Source of the DNA: Isotricha intestinalis
Lineage: Eukaryota > Ciliophora > Litostomatea > Vestibuliferida > Isotrichidae
Direction: 5' to 3'
NCBI GenBank assembly: GCA_023807065.1
Contig: JAJJLU010003502.1
Location: forward strand, 1-64,000
DNA length: 64,000 nucleotides
Shown: positions 27,115 to 38,016 of the stretch, piece by piece
Numbering within the stretch: position 1 is the first letter of the stretch
Layout: each line of letters opens with the position of its first letter
Translations under genes and position numbers: made by a program
The notes under the pieces: model-generated
What the model was told of the DNA's origin: nothing
Database searches by the model: none
The model's input: only the letters and a program-made list of their open reading frames with translations

Positions 27115-29781
27115 TTATTTATTAATAATATTTTTGTTTTTAATATTAATTTCTATATCATCAAAAGAACCAGTTTCAATAAGTGTATAATATGATATTT
27201 CTAAATTAGAAATAAAAGTTTCAAGAGAAGTAAATCTTAAAGTATGAGCTGGATTATAATGATAATCAAATGGATCTCTAATAAGAAATATTCCATCACG
27301 AGAAATACCATTAGGAATTGCTTGAAATTTATTTATAAAATAATCTTTGAAACTAAAATCATACTTATTTGAGTTTAATATTATATTTGATATATTTTCA
27401 AAACCTTCATTACTATATGAACAATTTAAATATATTGAATCATATTTTAAATAAAAAATCACAAATTCAAGAAATTTTAAAAGTAATTCAGAAATAGTTA
27501 ATTTATTCTTTTTTTTAATATTTTTATAATATATTTTTTTAAAATTGTCAAAATCATTAATTGGGATTTTTGTTTTTTCAGGATAAATATTATTTAAATA
27601 ACAATTAAAATCTTTATCATTTCTTTTTTCTTTTGTAGTATTTCCATATTGAATAAAATAAGATAAACTTTTACTTTCTGAATCTGATAATAATTTAGGA
27701 AGAATAGGAGGTTCAATTATATCTTGTAAGAAAGTGATTAAAAGTAAAACCCAAGAAAAAGAATTTAAATATAATTGCTCATAATCTTTATTAACTAAGT
27801 TTGTAATTTTTAAAATTTTTTTTATACATAAACATAATATTGGAAATCTTGCATCCATTAAACTATATGATCGAATTAAACAAGAATGTAAATAAGGAAC
27901 AAACCCTGATATATTTAAATCCATTTTTAAATATTTTCTTTTATCTTTTGAATATCTATAATTAAAAGAAATTACACATATTCTAGTTGAAATTACTGTT
28001 TTAACTTTTTCACATTTATTTTCAATGAAATTTAATAATTTTATTAAAAATGTATTTTTTTCATTGAATTTTATATCACTTATATCTAAATAAATATCTA
28101 AATCACTATTTTTAGAAGATAAAAATTCAGTAACTGAACCATAAGGAAATAATTTATAATTATAATCATAAAAATAATAATTGAGAATTCCAGTGAAATC
28201 CTCATATATATCTTTAATTTGAGAAGGAAGAAATAATTCTGTAATTTTGTAACTCATTAAAACAAAATTTTCTGATGTATATTTTAAAATGTTTTTCTCT
28301 AGTTTAAATAAAGTTTTTAAATATTTTTTTGGATTTTGTTTTATTATTAAATCTTTAAAATATTTTAAATAAAGAATACGACTTCCAAAATTTTTCTGTT
28401 GTTGTTTCTCAGTTATTAATAAGAGTTTTTTTTCTTTATTCAAATTATAAAAATTAGAAATTGAAATTAATGTTTGATTAAATAAGTTTAATTGTGATTT
28501 TATAAATAATCCATCTACATTTAATTTATTTATATCTATATCTTTTTTATTTAAATTGAAGTTATTAAATGTAAAAATGTTTTTTTCTTTATTTAATAAT
28601 ATATATTTATTCATAGGTTGATTGTAAGAAATATAAAATTCTTTTAAACAATATAAATTAAAAATGATTTCTTTTGATTTACTTTTTAAATTTGAAATAT
28701 ATTGAATATTTTTCAAAGTTAAAAATATGAAAAATCCAATTTTTAAAGTAAAATTAGAATAATTTGAAATTTTATTCAATTTCATAAACTCAAAAATTAA
28801 AATTAATTGATATTTTTCTAATAAATCAATTTCAGAATAATAATTTGAAAAATATTGTTCATATTTATTTAAATCATCTTTTTTTTCAGTTAATAAATTA
28901 TATAATATATTTTTAACTGTATTCTTATTTTTATATGAAAAAATATTATTAGTTAAATCTTTAAAGCTTGAAATTGGAAAGATTTCTTTAAGAAAATTTA
29001 ATAAAATATTTTTTTGATTAAAAGAATAAAAAGGTATAAAATATCCAATTAAAGTTAAACAAACATTTTTCAAATGTAATGGTAAATGATTTATATTTAT
29101 ATTATAAAAAGGTGTAAAGAAAATATTTTCATCGTTTTTAATTGATTCTTTTATAAAATGTTTAATAGAAGGTGATTGATTTATTTTATCTAATAAATCT
29201 AAAATTTTTTTTTCAGATTTTTTTTCATATTTATCAGAATTATTAAAAGTTAAAAGTTTATATCCTTCATTTAATTTATTATTCTTTTTTTCTTCTTTTA
29301 TTTTATTACTTTTATTTTTTATTATTACTTGTTGTTTATTCTTTAATTTTTCATCACTATTGTTTATTGATTTATTACTATTATTTAAATGAGAATTATT
29401 TTGAAAATTTGGATTGAAATTCTCTTTTTCTATTTTTTTCTCTAAAAAACTTTCATAATTTTTCATAAGAAGTTCATCATAAAAAAAATTTTCTTTATTA
29501 AAATACTCTTCCTTTAGCTTTTCATAAAATATCATTTTTTTGTTTTCATTTGCCTTTTCAAATATTTTTTTAATAATTTTTTGATAAAATACCATAGTCA
29601 TATATTTCCATTTTAATATTTCAATATTTTTACTTTTAATTTGAATATATTCTAAAATTAAGTCTTCTGTTTTAGAAAGATTAATTAGCTCTTCATCATT
29701 TAATTTCATTAATTTATCTAATTCACATGTAATAATTTGATTCTTTGTAAAAAATTCTTGAACTGAAATTTGCCAATTCAT
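27115..29781 (-). CDS. Terminal nucleotidyltransferase (non-canonical poly(A)/poly(U) polymerase)
   Basis: This 888-residue protein has a long Asn/Lys-rich N-terminal half (1-530) without known domains, then a nucleotidyltransferase core. The core contains FPYGSVTEFLSSKNSDLDIYLD (about 546-566), with the Gly-Ser pair and the DxD metal ligands, and a third Asp in LKMDLNISG (near 620). A PAP/25A-associated region follows, with NSFSWVLLLITFLQ, and the end has IRDPFDYHYNPAHTL, the typical nucleotide-recognition segment. These features define the DNA polymerase beta-like terminal transferases that add A or U tails to RNA (TUTase, GLD-2 or TRF4 types). Which nucleotide is added cannot be told. All three catalytic carboxylates are present. 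It is divergent from topoisomerase III, with 83 nt between the start codons. Confidence 0.88.
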   Translation of the reverse strand: MNWQISVQEFFTKNQIITCELDKLMKLNDEELINLSKTEDLILEYIQIKSKNIEILKWKYMTMVFYQKIIKKIFEKANENKKMIFYEKLKEEYFNKENFFYDELLMKNYESFLEKKIEKENFNPNFQNNSHLNNSNKSINNSDEKLKNKQQVIIKNKSNKIKEEKKNNKLNEGYKLLTFNNSDKYEKKSEKKILDLLDKINQSPSIKHFIKESIKNDENIFFTPFYNININHLPLHLKNVCLTLIGYFIPFYSFNQKNILLNFLKEIFPISSFKDLTNNIFSYKNKNTVKNILYNLLTEKKDDLNKYEQYFSNYYSEIDLLEKYQLILIFEFMKLNKISNYSNFTLKIGFFIFLTLKNIQYISNLKSKSKEIIFNLYCLKEFYISYNQPMNKYILLNKEKNIFTFNNFNLNKKDIDINKLNVDGLFIKSQLNLFNQTLISISNFYNLNKEKKLLLITEKQQQKNFGSRILYLKYFKDLIIKQNPKKYLKTLFKLEKNILKYTSENFVLMSYKITELFLPSQIKDIYEDFTGILNYYFYDYNYKLFPYGSVTEFLSSKNSDLDIYLDISDIKFNEKNTFLIKLLNFIENKCEKVKTVISTRICVISFNYRYSKDKRKYLKMDLNISGFVPYLHSCLIRSYSLMDARFPILCLCIKKILKITNLVNKDYEQLYLNSFSWVLLLITFLQDIIEPPILPKLLSDSESKSLSYFIQYGNTTKEKRNDKDFNCYLNNIYPEKTKIPINDFDNFKKIYYKNIKKKNKLTISELLLKFLEFVIFYLKYDSIYLNCSYSNEGFENISNIILNSNKYDFSFKDYFINKFQAIPNGISRDGIFLIRDPFDYHYNPAHTLRFTSLETFISNLEISYYTLIETGSFDDIEINIKNKNIINK

Positions 29782-29864
29782 ATTTATTATTTAAATTAAC
29801 TAAATAAAAAATATATAATAACAATTTAAATTTTAAAAAAACTTAAAAAAAAAACTTTAAAAAA
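29782..29864. promoter_or_regulatory. Short divergent promoter region, nucleotidyltransferase / TOP3
   Basis: An 83-nt A/T spacer separates two divergent ATG codons, so both promoters share it. No defined motif was recognised. An A-rich leader directly precedes the TOP3 ATG. Confidence 0.55.
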
Positions 29865-31830
29865 ATGTCAAATAAAAATAATTTCCGTTGTAGAAGAGCA
29901 TTAAATGTGGCAGAAAAACCAACAGTTGCAAAAAGTGTGACTCAATTATTAAGCGGAAATAATTTTGAAAGAAAGCAATCTAAAAGTCAATATAATCCAG
30001 TCTTTTCATTTAATTATCATGTAGATAATGAAAACACAGAATATGAAATGATATTTACTTCAGTAAGAGGACATTTAATGAATTATGATTTTGGCTCGGA
30101 ATATAAATTTTGGAATTTAAACACAATAGAAAATTTATATGATGCTGAAATTTATCATAATTTAACAAAAGATAATGAAATCCTTAAAGATAATTTACAA
30201 TACTTAACAAGACAATATAAAATTGATACTTTAATTTTATGGTTAGATTGTGATAGAGAAGGAGAAAATATTTCTTTTGAAGTTGTGGATTTAGTTCAAA
30301 AAGTTAATAATCGTATTAGAATTTTAAGAGCAAGATATTCTGCAATAACAAAAAGAGATGTTGATAATGCTATGGAAAATTTACATCCTCCTAATAAAAA
30401 TGAAAGCGATGGTGTTGAAATAAGACAAAAAATTGATTTAATCATTGGAGCTTCTTTTACTAGAATGCAAACTTTAGAATTTCGAAATATTTTTTATAAT
30501 AATAATTTTAATAATCTTAATGTCATTTCTGATAAAAAAAATGCTAAAAATGTTATTTCTTATGGTCCTTGTCAATTTCCTACATTAAATTTTATTGTAG
30601 AAAGAACTGAAAAAATAAGGAAATTCATTCCTGAAGAATTTTATTATATAGAATTGAAAATAGAAAAAAATGATATAGATAATAAAAAACAAATAGTAAA
30701 TTTTAATTGGAAAAGAGAGAGATTATTTAATAAATTAATAACAACAACAATATTTGAAAAAATATTAGATTCAAAAGAATGTAAAGTAACAAAAATAAAA
30801 CAAAATCCAAAAACTCGTTTAAGACCAATTCCTTTAAATACAGTAGAAATGACAAAATTAATATCAAAAAAATTACATATCAATTCAAATGACACAATGA
30901 CAATAGCAGAGAATTTATATAGAAAAGGATTAATATCATATCCAAGGACAGAAACTCAAAAATATAAAAAAACAGAATTACCACAATTAAAAAATTTAGT
31001 TCAATCAATGACAAATTCAAATGTTTATGGAGAATATTGTTTAAAATTATTAAATGATAATAGATATAATTTACCTAGATTAGGAAATTTAGATGATAAA
31101 GCACATCCTCCAATTCATCCTGTTAAATTTGTTGAATCAAATGAATTAAATGAAAGTGAAAAAAGAGTTTATGATTTAATAATAAGACATTTTTTAGCTT
31201 CTGTTTCTCTTGATGCAAAAGGTAAAGAAACTATAATTGAAATTGAAATTGGTGAAGAAATTTTTACTTCAAAAGGTTTAAATATTGATGATAAAGGTTA
31301 TTTAGAAATTTATCCTTTTGAAAAATGGTCAAATTCATATCTTCCAAATTTTAATTTAAATGAAAATATAATCCCAAATATTATTAATTTACAAAGTGGA
31401 AAAACAACACCTCCAAATTTTTTAACTGAACATGAATTAATAACTTTAATGGATAAAAATGGAATTGGAACTGATGCAACTATACATGAACATATTAAAC
31501 ATATTCAAGATAGAGGTTATGCTCAAAGATTTGGAATGATTTTTAAACCTACTTTAATTGGAACTGCATTAAGATATGCTTATAAAAAATTAGGTATTGA
31601 AATTTATAAACCTTATCTTAGAGCTAATATGGAAAAAGAAATTAAAAATGTTTGTGATGGAAAAAAAAATAAAGATGAAGTTTTTAATGATATGAAAAAA
31701 GAAATGAAAGTTATTTTTCTTAAAGTTTTTGGATTATTACAAAAAATGAAAGATTATTTAAGACAGTTTTTAAATGACAATAAGGATTATGAAAGTCAGA
31801 TTAATATTAATTTAGGAAATTATATGAGAT

Positions 31831-31867
<37 letters not shown>

Positions 31868-32543
31868 TAATAATAATGATAATAATAATGATGATGATGA
31901 TAATAATAATAATAATAGAAAGAAAAGAGGGAGAAGAGGAAGAAAAAAAAAAGATGAAAATAATAATTCCAATACTACAAATTATCAACCCAAAAATAAT
32001 AATAGGAATTATTATAGTGATAATGAAAATAATTTTGCAAATATTTATGATAAACAAGAAAATAAAAATAAATTAATTAAAAGGAATAATAGTACAAATA
32101 ATAATTTACCATCCCCATCTGAAAATAATTATATAAGATTTTGTCCTAGATGTCAACAACGTTTAAATTTAAGGAAAAATAGAAGTAATCAAACATTTTT
32201 TTTAGGATGTTGTGGATATCCAAATTGTAAATACACTGTAAATATAAATAATCCAGGTTATTGTGAATTAGGAACAAATAAATGTGAAAAATGTAATAAT
32301 TTTATGTATAAAATTGGAAAAAATGAAAACGATAATTTTATTAATATTTGCTTAGGAAATTGCCTTAATGAAAATTGTAATTTTAATACTACTTCAAATA
32401 CTAATTCTAATAATTATGCAGGGAGTAAACAAAAAAAAAGAAAATATAATAAAAAAAATAATAATAATGGGAAAAAAAAAGGAAGAAGAAAAAAAAATGA
32501 TGATTTTAATGATGAGGATTATGATGGTGATGAAGAATTTTAG
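29865..32543 (+). CDS. TOP3: DNA topoisomerase III (type IA)
   Basis: This 892-residue protein has a Toprim domain (EKPTVAKSV near 17 and WLDCDREGE at 126-134 with the DxD metal ligands). The type IA core carries the catalytic tyrosine 359 in LISYPRTETQ. NGIGTDATIHEHI near 535 is the family's hallmark for the DNA-gate region. After an Asn/Asp repeat and a basic stretch, a four-Cys zinc ribbon (CPRCQQ...CCGYPNC, about 760-785) and a second Cys-rich block (CEKCNNF...CLGNCLNENC) follow, then a Lys-rich tail. Topoisomerase III unlinks single-stranded DNA and works with RecQ helicase in recombination and replication. The zinc fingers favour the alpha type over beta, though this is not certain. All key residues are present. 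Confidence 0.93.
31834..31917 (+). repeat. AAT/GAT trinucleotide run in TOP3
   Basis: Tandem AAT and GAT codons encode a poly-Asn/Asp linker between the topoisomerase core and its zinc-finger tail. The run keeps the frame and is likely variable in length between alleles. Confidence 0.85.
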
Positions 32544-32696
32544 TTAATTAATTATAAATTTTTTATTTATTATAATAATAATTATTAAAAAAAATATAAT
32601 TTATTAAAATATTTAAAAAAAAATATTCTATTAATTGCCTAATATAAAATCAACTAAAAATTAACAAAATATATAAAATTACTAAAAAAAAGAAAT

Positions 32697-33779
32697 ATGT
32701 CAACAATTTTTACAGGTGAAGAAAATCCAGAAGATAATTATATAGAAACTCCAAAATTTAAAAATGTAATAACTAGAAGTAAAACTTTTGATTTAGAAAA
32801 AAATTTTCAAAAATTAAAAATAAACACTCAATCTTTAATAGAAGAAACCCAAGAAGAAAAAGAAAATAAAAATACAACAAAATTTGCCGAAGCAACTCCA
32901 ATAAATTATAAATTAGTGAAACAAATATCAAATGATAATATAAATATTAAAAAGCATAATTATTATGATAATGAAAGTTTAAATTTAAATGATTCAAATA
33001 ATCCTTTTTTATTTACAGTTTCTTCTCAATCTGATTTAAGTACTCCTCCTTCAAAAAATAATAATTTAACAACTCCTAAAAATCACTTTGAAAAAATTAA
33101 AAAATCAAAAAAAAGAAAATTTACTCCTTGCTTTTCTTCTAAAAGATTAAATTTTAATAATAATAATTTTTTTAAAAGTGATGTTAAATTACCAAGTGAA
33201 AGTTTATTAAAATTATTTGAAAAAAGTTATAATAAAAATAATTCTACTTTAAATAAAAATACTTTTTTAGAATTAATCGAAGAATCTTCTAATGAATTAA
33301 ATTTAAACTTTGATAATGAAAATAATGTTTTTAATGTTTTAGACTCAAATTGTATTATTTCTACATTATTTAATGATAATAAAGAAAATCCTGAAAAGCA
33401 AAATTTATTAGGTCAAAAAATTGAAAAAGAAATAAATTCAATTGTTGATAAAATCAATAATAAAAAATTAGAAGAAAATGATTTTAATATTTATATTATA
33501 AATAAAGATTGTTCAGTTAAAGAAATGAATAAAACTGAAATTTTAAATTCCTTAAATAAAATTGTTTGCTTTGAAAAAGAAAGTATTATTGGAGATGGTA
33601 AAATTTATGCACCAAGTGAATTTTCTTTTATTATTAATAATAAATTAGAAGAAAGAGAAGGAAGAATAATATTTAAATTAATTAATCAAAATAATTTTGA
33701 AGGAAATTTATATAATAATGTAAATATAAATTCAGTTAATAATATTAAATTAATTTCTATTGAAATTCATTGTTTTTGA
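32697..33779 (+). CDS. Uncharacterised protein, mostly disordered
   Basis: This 360-residue protein is not recognised. The first 170 residues are rich in Asn, Ser, Thr and Lys and include proline-directed sites such as LSTPPSKNN and LTTPK, plausible phosphorylation sites. A basic KKSKKRKFTPC segment could act as a nuclear signal. The second half looks more ordered, with DFNIYIINKDCSVKEMNKTEI and a terminal acidic-hydrophobic segment GRIIFKLINQNNFEG. It ends at TGA, which shows that TGA is a stop here. It follows topoisomerase III by 153 nt on the same strand and precedes another unknown gene by 93 nt. No function is inferred. Confidence 0.72.
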   Translation: MSTIFTGEENPEDNYIETPKFKNVITRSKTFDLEKNFQKLKINTQSLIEETQEEKENKNTTKFAEATPINYKLVKQISNDNINIKKHNYYDNESLNLNDSNNPFLFTVSSQSDLSTPPSKNNNLTTPKNHFEKIKKSKKRKFTPCFSSKRLNFNNNNFFKSDVKLPSESLLKLFEKSYNKNNSTLNKNTFLELIEESSNELNLNFDNENNVFNVLDSNCIISTLFNDNKENPEKQNLLGQKIEKEINSIVDKINNKKLEENDFNIYIINKDCSVKEMNKTEILNSLNKIVCFEKESIIGDGKIYAPSEFSFIINNKLEEREGRIIFKLINQNNFEGNLYNNVNINSVNNIKLISIEIHCF

Positions 33780-33872
33780 ATTTAGATTATTATAAATATT
33801 TTATGTAATTATCAATTAAAAAATAAATTTAAAAAATATATATTTTATTTTTTTATTTAAAAATTTTCTATT

Positions 33873-35669
33873 ATGAAAGAATTTAAAAAAGAAAATTTAA
33901 ATGTTTTAACAAAAGAGAATAATGATAATACAGAAATTGATAAAAAAGAAAATATTAAAGTTATAGAAGAAAAAACAAATTTTGAAAAAATAATAATAGA
34001 AACTTTTAAACAATCAAATCCAATAGATTGTTTTATAAATTTAAATATTGCTTTAGAAGAAGTTAATTCATATATTAATGAAATAAAAGAATCAAAAGGA
34101 ACTAAAACATTAATAAATAAAAATTTATTAGATAAATTTAATAGAATTTTTGAAAGAAACTTTTTTTATGTAAATATATTAATAGGAAAAATATTTAATT
34201 CATTTCTCGATTCTTCAAATTATAATATATTATCATCAGATTTTGTTTTATTAATTTCATTTTTAAATTTAGTTTTAAATATTTTAGAATTTATCCAAGG
34301 AACAAATATTTCAATAGATTTAGAAATAAAATGCTTTTCTTTCTTAAATTTTTTGACTTCAAATCAAAACTTTATTTTAGAAGAAGAACAAGAAGAAAGT
34401 ATAAAAGAGTTAATTTCTTCTTTTCAAATAAAAAAAAATAGTGATTCATTCCAAGATTTTCCTTATAGAAAAAAAATTATTATTAGATTTTGTAATGAAA
34501 ATAATGAAGAAAATAAATTAAATGGTATTTTACAATTAATTGAATATTTCAGTCAAACTTATTCTTTAAATGAACAATATGATATGTTAATTAATCATTG
34601 TTCTGATATTTTTAAATCTATTATTAATAAACCAAATGTTGATTATAGTAAAGTTTATTTTGAGTTAGGAAACTTTTTTTTAAATTTATTTTTTAATTAT
34701 AAATATATTTTAAAATTTGATTCATCAAAAAAAAATTATGTTTCTACTTTTCTTTATTTAAGTGATTTAATTTCAAATGAAGAAAAGTTATTATCAAATA
34801 TTAAAGTAAACAATTATACAAATGATATTAATCAATTATCATTTTTAAATGAAGTATTATTTGAAGAGACAAATCAAAAAGAAATAATGTTAAAATATGA
34901 AAATATATTCCCAATAAGTTTACTTGTATTAAATACTTTAATAATATATGAAAATGAATTTGATTTACAATTTATATGTTTTTTAATATTAAGAAGAATT
35001 TATTTTATTTTTCCTCAATTTAGAAAAGAAACAGAAGATTTATTAGCATCATCTTTAATAAATTTATGTAAATTTCAATCAAAAGAAGAAAGTAAAAATA
35101 TAATAGAATGTAAACAATTATTAAATTATTTATTAAAGGAAGGAAATGATACATTAAAAGGGAAAATAAATCATAGACTTGAATCAAACGGTAAAAATTT
35201 AAATATAGAATTAGAAAAAAATGAAATAATAGATAATTCTTTAATTGAATATGATGTTTTAAATTTATATGATTTTAATTTAAAAACAGGTTATCCTTTA
35301 TATACTAGAATTGAAGCAGGAAGTAAATTTTTTAAATATATTGAAGTTGAAAATAAAAATTCATTAGTTTATATTGGTTATTCAATTGAATATTATAATA
35401 TTGATTTCCATTTATTAAAATATTGTGCAAATATTAATCAAGAATTAAATGATGATGATAATTTAAATGATAATTTTGTGGAAATTGTTAAATTTGAAAG
35501 AAGTGGTGAAACTCCTGTTAAAATTATTTTATTTGTTAAAGAACCTGGAATTTATAAAATTATTTTTGATAATAGTTTCAGTTGGTTTACACAAAAAGAA
35601 GTTAAATATAGAATTAATATTTTAAAATCAATTTCAGAAATTAACTTTAATAATATTGATAATCATTAA
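33873..35669 (+). CDS. Uncharacterised protein with a GOLD-like C-terminal domain
   Basis: This 598-residue protein starts with an acidic, disordered stretch. A long helical region follows (about 40-410), rich in Leu, Ile and Phe, perhaps an alpha-solenoid. The last 150 residues look like a beta-sandwich: TRIEAGSKFFKYIEVENK, then FERSGETPVKIILFVKEPGIYKIIFDNSFSWFTQK. The pattern of Gly-Ile-Tyr-x-x-x-Phe-Asp-Asn followed by a paired aromatic strand resembles the GOLD domain found in p24 and SEC14-like proteins. No signal peptide or membrane helix is seen, so it is probably cytosolic, and a membrane-traffic role is only suggested by the GOLD-like end. I do not recognise the helical part. Confidence 0.7.
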   Translation: MKEFKKENLNVLTKENNDNTEIDKKENIKVIEEKTNFEKIIIETFKQSNPIDCFINLNIALEEVNSYINEIKESKGTKTLINKNLLDKFNRIFERNFFYVNILIGKIFNSFLDSSNYNILSSDFVLLISFLNLVLNILEFIQGTNISIDLEIKCFSFLNFLTSNQNFILEEEQEESIKELISSFQIKKNSDSFQDFPYRKKIIIRFCNENNEENKLNGILQLIEYFSQTYSLNEQYDMLINHCSDIFKSIINKPNVDYSKVYFELGNFFLNLFFNYKYILKFDSSKKNYVSTFLYLSDLISNEEKLLSNIKVNNYTNDINQLSFLNEVLFEETNQKEIMLKYENIFPISLLVLNTLIIYENEFDLQFICFLILRRIYFIFPQFRKETEDLLASSLINLCKFQSKEESKNIIECKQLLNYLLKEGNDTLKGKINHRLESNGKNLNIELEKNEIIDNSLIEYDVLNLYDFNLKTGYPLYTRIEAGSKFFKYIEVENKNSLVYIGYSIEYYNIDFHLLKYCANINQELNDDDNLNDNFVEIVKFERSGETPVKIILFVKEPGIYKIIFDNSFSWFTQKEVKYRINILKSISEINFNNIDNH

Positions 35670-36352
35670 AAATGATATATGATTATTTTTATAGATTTAA
35701 AATATAAACTTTAATTAATTAATTAAAAATTTTTTTAAGTATTAAAAGAATTTTAATTATTTTTAATTAAATTTTAATTAAAGAAAATTCAAAAATAATA
35801 AAAAAATAATTAATTATATTTTATTTATTTTTTTTAAATTATTATCAAGTGAATTTTTACTTAAAAAATTATTAAAATTTCTATTATTTGAGATTTAATT
35901 TTGATTTTGGTTATTTTAAATTTTTTTTGTTTTCTTTTCTAAAGGATATTGGCCTATATAAAGTTAAATTAATATTTTTTATTTTATAAATTGCTTTAAT
36001 TCTTTTTTAATTTTAATATTTCTTTATAATACTTCAAACACAATTTTTTTCTTATTTTTCTCAATTATAATAAATTTTTCACTTTTTTGTCTTGAATTTT
36101 ATTTGAGTTTAATTGTTAATTCTGAATTTTTCTTTCTGAATTAGAACAAATCTTATTTAAATTAAAATTAATAAAAAGTTTATTTATAGATTTTTTGATT
36201 TGAATTTATTTATTTATTGAATTTAAAAGAAAGTTTATTTTCAAAAAGAATTGTTAAATTTTCTCTTTTTGGTTTTAAATTAATGAATTTTAATGTTTTT
36301 TTTAAAAGAAATTTATAAATTTAAGCTTTAATAGTTTAAATATTTTTTATAT
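35670..36352. other. Gap downstream of two convergent genes, with a coding-like minus-strand relic
   Basis: No standard-code gene is present. On the minus strand, from about 36340 down to 35780, one frame has no TGA for about 180 codons and contains segments such as PKRENLTILFENK, EKFIIIEKNKKKIVFEVL and YPLEKKTKK. It is interrupted by many TAA codons, which would be Gln in the ciliate code. It may be the relic of a gene. Confidence 0.45.
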
Positions 36353-37981
36353 TTATTTAATTTCTTTTTTTGAAAGGTTTATAAATTTGTGTGTAGAAAA
36401 ATTAAATGGTTTTTTTATTTTATTATGAATATCATTTAATCTTGTAGAATTAATTTGAAAATTTTTTAAATGTTCACTTAAGTCAGATTCAGTTTTTAAA
36501 GATATTTTTTTTGAAGTTTTAATATTATTTTCTTGATAAATTACAGGTAAATTACTTAATGGGAAATTTGGATTTATATAAAAATTATTAGTGTTTGAAG
36601 ATTGTAATTCAATCTTATTATTTCTATTATTATTTTTTTTTTCTGATTTTAAATATACTTTTTTCCTATCTTTATTTAAAAGAGATAATTTAAAATAAGA
36701 ACTTAATTTATCTTTTTCTATTATTTTCAAATTTTTCATATTTTTTCCTTCACTTATTTTTCTATTTTCTTTTTCACAACCCGAATAATATTTTTGAATT
36801 ATATCTTTATTTTTATTTCTACTAAATAATTTATGTAATTTTATATTTCCTTTAAAATCCTTTTTATCATTAATCTTTGAATTTAAAGTTATTTTTGGAA
36901 TTTTTTCAAGTTTATTTTTAATATTAGAAAAATCAGTAAATAATTTATTATTTTTTTCTTCACTTGTATTTGAAACATTTTCACTTTTTTTAAAAATTTT
37001 TTTATTTTTTAATTTATTACCTAAATCAAATAATTCAGTTATTTCAATTTTATTTTTATTTCTTAAATTTATTAAATTTTCAGCAGAAATTTTTCTTCTA
37101 AATTTCTTTTCTTCCTTTTTTAAATCAACATCACATCCAAATACATTTTCATAAATTTTTTTTCCATTTAAATAAAATTGATGACATTTAATATCATTAA
37201 TACAATATCTTTTTTCAGGTTGAACATTTAAAATTTTATTTATAATATCTTTACTTAAATGACTTAAATAATCAGGAAATTCAATTTTACAATCTAAAAT
37301 TTTTTTAAATAAAACATCATTATCAATATCTTCAAAAGGTAAATAACCACATAACATAGCAAATAGAGTAATTCCAATAGCCCAAATATCAGTTTTAAAT
37401 CCATTATATTTTTTTCCACTTACCATTTCAGGAGCAGCATAACAAGGACTTCCACAGGGAGTTATTAATAATTTATTATTATTATAATAATTTGATAATC
37501 CAAAATCAATTATTTTTAATTTATTTTTCTCACATAATAATAAATTTTCTGGTTTTAAATCTCTATGAACTATTCCTTTGGAATGAATATATTCTATTGC
37601 ATTTATTATTTGATAAAAAAAAAATGATGTCTCTTCTTCATTTAATCTTATTTTATTAACTATATAATCAAATAATTCTCCTTTTGAACAATAATCCATT
37701 ATAAGAAAATAATAGTTTTCATTTTCAAAAATTTCATTTATTTTAACTATATTTGGATGGTTTAAATTTTTTATTATTGAAATTTCTCTTTGTATTCTTT
37801 CTAAATCATTTTTTTCTATTATTTTTGACTTTTCTAATAATTTAATTGCTACTTTTTCATTTGTATATTTATTTATTCCTAATTTTACTTCACAAAATGT
37901 TCCTGTTCCTATGGTTTCTTTTATAATATAATCATTTATATAATTAGTTTTACAATCAATATTTGAATATGATGTTTTCAT
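36353..37981 (-). CDS. AMPK/SNF1-like (CAMKL) serine/threonine kinase
   Basis: This 542-residue protein has a kinase domain at about 17-275: IGTGTFCEV loop, Lys 47 in VAIKLLEKSKI, HRDLKPEN near 140, DFGLSNYY, and the activation segment TPCGSPCYAAPEM, which is diagnostic of the CAMKL/AMPK group. The threonine in this segment is the site normally phosphorylated by an upstream LKB1-type kinase. The rest (280-542) is Lys/Asn-rich with no UBA or KA1 domain that I can see. A paralogue sits at 57750-60059, and the two share the CGSPCYA-x-PEM segment, the YNNN motif after DFGLS and GYLPFED. All catalytic residues are present. It lies 35 nt downstream of the RING/TRAF gene on the same strand. Confidence 0.92.
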   Translation of the reverse strand: MKTSYSNIDCKTNYINDYIIKETIGTGTFCEVKLGINKYTNEKVAIKLLEKSKIIEKNDLERIQREISIIKNLNHPNIVKINEIFENENYYFLIMDYCSKGELFDYIVNKIRLNEEETSFFFYQIINAIEYIHSKGIVHRDLKPENLLLCEKNKLKIIDFGLSNYYNNNKLLITPCGSPCYAAPEMVSGKKYNGFKTDIWAIGITLFAMLCGYLPFEDIDNDVLFKKILDCKIEFPDYLSHLSKDIINKILNVQPEKRYCINDIKCHQFYLNGKKIYENVFGCDVDLKKEEKKFRRKISAENLINLRNKNKIEITELFDLGNKLKNKKIFKKSENVSNTSEEKNNKLFTDFSNIKNKLEKIPKITLNSKINDKKDFKGNIKLHKLFSRNKNKDIIQKYYSGCEKENRKISEGKNMKNLKIIEKDKLSSYFKLSLLNKDRKKVYLKSEKKNNNRNNKIELQSSNTNNFYINPNFPLSNLPVIYQENNIKTSKKISLKTESDLSEHLKNFQINSTRLNDIHNKIKKPFNFSTHKFINLSKKEIK

Positions 37982-38016
37982 AATTATTATTTTTATTTTT
38001 TTTAAAATTTAAAAAA

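Noticed and set aside
31834..31917. AAT/GAT run as a CRISPR-like or mobile repeat
   Set aside because: It is an in-frame Asn/Asp codon repeat inside topoisomerase III with no spacers.
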